Below, in pieces: positions 62,509 through 64,000 of a stretch of 64,000 nucleotides of DNA (within the stretch, counting starts at the first letter, position 1; every line of letters begins with the position of its first letter). Source of the stretch: Longimicrobium terrae (GTDB lineage: Bacteria > Gemmatimonadota > Gemmatimonadetes > Longimicrobiales > Longimicrobiaceae); assembly GCF_014202995.1 (NCBI RefSeq), contig NZ_JACHIA010000003.1:558001-622000 (forward strand). Reading direction: 5' to 3'. The translations under genes were made by a program, and so were the position numbers. The notes below the pieces were generated by a model that was given only the letters and a program-made list of their open reading frames with translations, did not search any database and was not told where the DNA came from.

Positions 62509-62973
62509 TCAGAACGCCTTGAGCACCGCGCCCAGCACCGCGCCGTACACCCCGTGGCCGGCCAGAATGGCCCAAGGCGTCGCGCGGCCCCATGCCAGGC
62601 CGTAGCGGCCCGGCGGCGGCATGCGTCCTTCCTTTACCGCCTTGCTCACCCTGGTCAGAAGGGGGAGCGCTCCCACCACCGCCGCCCCGTTCAGGAGCCC
62701 CAGCAGCGTGCCCAGCGCCCATCCCGGCCCGCCCAGCGCCCGCATGAGCCCCGCGTACACCGCGGCGACCACCACCACGTTCAGGGCAAAGAAGAGCAAG
62801 AAGCCTACCGTCTCGGTCACGGGAACGTTGGGATCCCGGTAAAACAGACATCCCAGCTGGGTGGTGGGGCTGAACCGGGTCCACTCAAAGCTCCGGAACA
62901 GCCAGAAAACACACGCCGAAAGGATGGTGGCCACGAAGCCCGACCACAAAATCGCGTTCCACGACACTCCCAT
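62509..62973 (-). CDS. Four-helix integral membrane protein, function unknown
   Basis: The product has 154 residues. Hydrophobic segments lie at about 8-26, 58-78, 83-103 and 133-152; the loop holds a Cys (QLGCLFYRDPN). No motif was recognised. It could be a small inner-membrane protein of unknown partner; it is 139 nt upstream of the OMP pair but in the same direction. Confidence 0.7.
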   Translation of the reverse strand: MGVSWNAILWSGFVATILSACVFWLFRSFEWTRFSPTTQLGCLFYRDPNVPVTETVGFLLFFALNVVVVAAVYAGLMRALGGPGWALGTLLGLLNGAAVVGALPLLTRVSKAVKEGRMPPPGRYGLAWGRATPWAILAGHGVYGAVLGAVLKAF

Positions 62974-63078
62974 TCCCTCCGCCTCACCCGTTCGGCCCGG
63001 CGTGCCGGGCCCCGTCCGTGTCGTGCGGCGCCCGCGCGATGCGGGGCCGTGCCGGCCCTCTCAGGCCGGGTGCGTTGC

Positions 63079-63774
63079 TCAGCGCGCGGAGGCCGACGCG
63101 TTCACCGAAGCGGGGGCCGTGCGGCCGTCGGCTTCGCGGCGCGGAACCCGGCTGGCGTCCAGCCCCGGGAGCACGTCGTCGGCGACGATGCGCAGCGCCC
63201 GGTTGAAGATGACGTCCGACACGCCTTCGGGAATCGTCATCACGTCCAGGTACAGATCCACCGCCTCGTGCAGAGGCACTTCTTCGGCCAGCGCCTTGCC
63301 GAACACCAGCGCGTTCTGAACGTGCGTCTCAAAGAGCGCGTCTTCGGCACGCGCCGACGCCAGGTTGATGCGCTGGCGAAGATCGTCCTGCACGCGGCCC
63401 TTGATGCGGCGGCGGACGCGAGAGAACACCGCGTCGAACCGACCCGAATCGTCGCCCTGCGCGCGCGTTTCATCCGGAAGGTCCGACTCGTCGTCGGACA
63501 GGTCGAGGTTGAGTTCCTCGGCTTCCGTCAGCCCCGTCCGCCGTCCGATGGCGGCCAGCGCGCGGCTTCCAACGTTGCGGGCCTGCTCCGGGGTAAGCCG
63601 GAGAATGCGCGCGTAGATGTCGAGCGCGGAATCGAAGGGCAGCTCGTCGTGCACCAGGTCCACCAGCGCGAGCACGTGGCGAACGTGCGTGCTGAGCAGC
63701 CGCTCCTGGCAGACCGCGGTGGTAAGGTCCACCTGCCGCTGCATTGCGCGCGAGATTTTCCGAGTGAGCGCCAC
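63079..63774 (-). CDS. Protein with two related helical repeats, function unknown
   Basis: The product has 231 residues from GTG 63774, with GGAG 9 nt upstream; an ATG at 63741 is an alternative. Two similar segments of about 50 residues occur: THVRHVLALVDLVHDELPFD through GSRALAAIG, and THVQNALVFGKALAEEVPLH through FNRALRIVA. A very acidic linker (LDLSDDESDLPDE) separates them. No signal peptide or transmembrane helix. No family was recognised. It appears to be transcribed alone. Confidence 0.6.
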   Translation of the reverse strand: MALTRKISRAMQRQVDLTTAVCQERLLSTHVRHVLALVDLVHDELPFDSALDIYARILRLTPEQARNVGSRALAAIGRRTGLTEAEELNLDLSDDESDLPDETRAQGDDSGRFDAVFSRVRRRIKGRVQDDLRQRINLASARAEDALFETHVQNALVFGKALAEEVPLHEAVDLYLDVMTIPEGVSDVIFNRALRIVADDVLPGLDASRVPRREADGRTAPASVNASASAR

Positions 63775-64000
63775 GGGTGCCGTCTCCGTTAGTCCTGTGT
63801 GAGCCAGCCCCCGTTCCCTGCTCTGGCAGGGCCCATCCTCCGGGGGCGTTCGCGAACGGCGGGGAGCAAGTTCCATTCCCCACTCTGGCAGGCCGCGCTC
63901 CGGCCGAACCAGCGTTGCTCCCCGCCACCAAAGCAAACTACGGTCCGCCGCGTCAGCCAGCGGGTGAAATCCGGGCCGGGATCGGGATAGGGGGGCCGGA

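Overview
The window is about 70% GC and gene-dense. It looks like a chromosomal segment of a Gemmatimonadota bacterium close to Longimicrobium. The reasons are the Gram-negative genes, a SusC/SusD pair outside Bacteroidota, pinensin-type peptide precursors, repeats built on GTGCGTGAGTGCG, and hairpin terminators after many genes. This placement is inference from gene content; no rRNA or tRNA gene was seen.

Layout. 1-6.9 kb: a glycosyltransferase cut by the window edge, a putative beta-barrel protein, lepA, a TonB-plug-like protein and an outer-membrane barrel. 7.0-8.7 kb: four small Cys-rich precursor peptides sharing a pinensin-type leader, arranged as two pairs. 8.9-13.8 kb: a lipase-like hydrolase, a UvrD/PcrA helicase and a histidine kinase. 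13.9-20.3 kb: serS with a small lipoprotein, then a plus-strand run of roadblock protein, response regulator, mannose-1-phosphate guanylyltransferase, a second nucleotidyltransferase and an MBL hydrolase. 20.6-25.9 kb: an antitoxin-like ORF, a DksA/TraR protein, and uppS-cdsA-dxr-rseP. 26.7-49.8 kb: a large sugar-utilisation island. 50.0-56.4 kb: the rpsB-tsf-pyrH-frr and rplM-rpsI operons, a primary-type sigma factor and lepB. 56.6-63.8 kb: an Omp85-type barrel with a kinase-like N-terminus, two tandem near-identical outer-membrane proteins, a membrane protein and a repeat-containing protein.

The sugar island holds the whole Leloir pathway (galM, galK, galT, galE), five GH43-type glycosidases (three lipoproteins, two apparently cytoplasmic), a YtfQRT/YjfF-like furanose ABC transporter, a SusC/SusD outer-membrane uptake pair and a LacI-type regulator. 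The regulator sits between two divergent transcription units that carry matching GTTCA dyad operators. A coherent reading is: surface lipoprotein GH43 enzymes trim an arabinan, galactan or arabinogalactan; SusCD and the ABC system import oligomers and furanoses; internal GH43 enzymes finish the job; Leloir enzymes process galactose. No araBAD-type genes are present in the window. The island lies between frr and uppS, which are neighbours in the widespread rpsB-tsf-pyrH-frr-uppS-cdsA-dxr-rseP order, so it looks inserted there.

Intergenic DNA is rich in dispersed repeats: composite REP-like palindromes, a mirrored repeat island at 12.2-12.6 and 25.9-26.5 kb, two 222-bp MITE-like copies at 34.4-34.9 kb, and an inverted repeat flanking galM.
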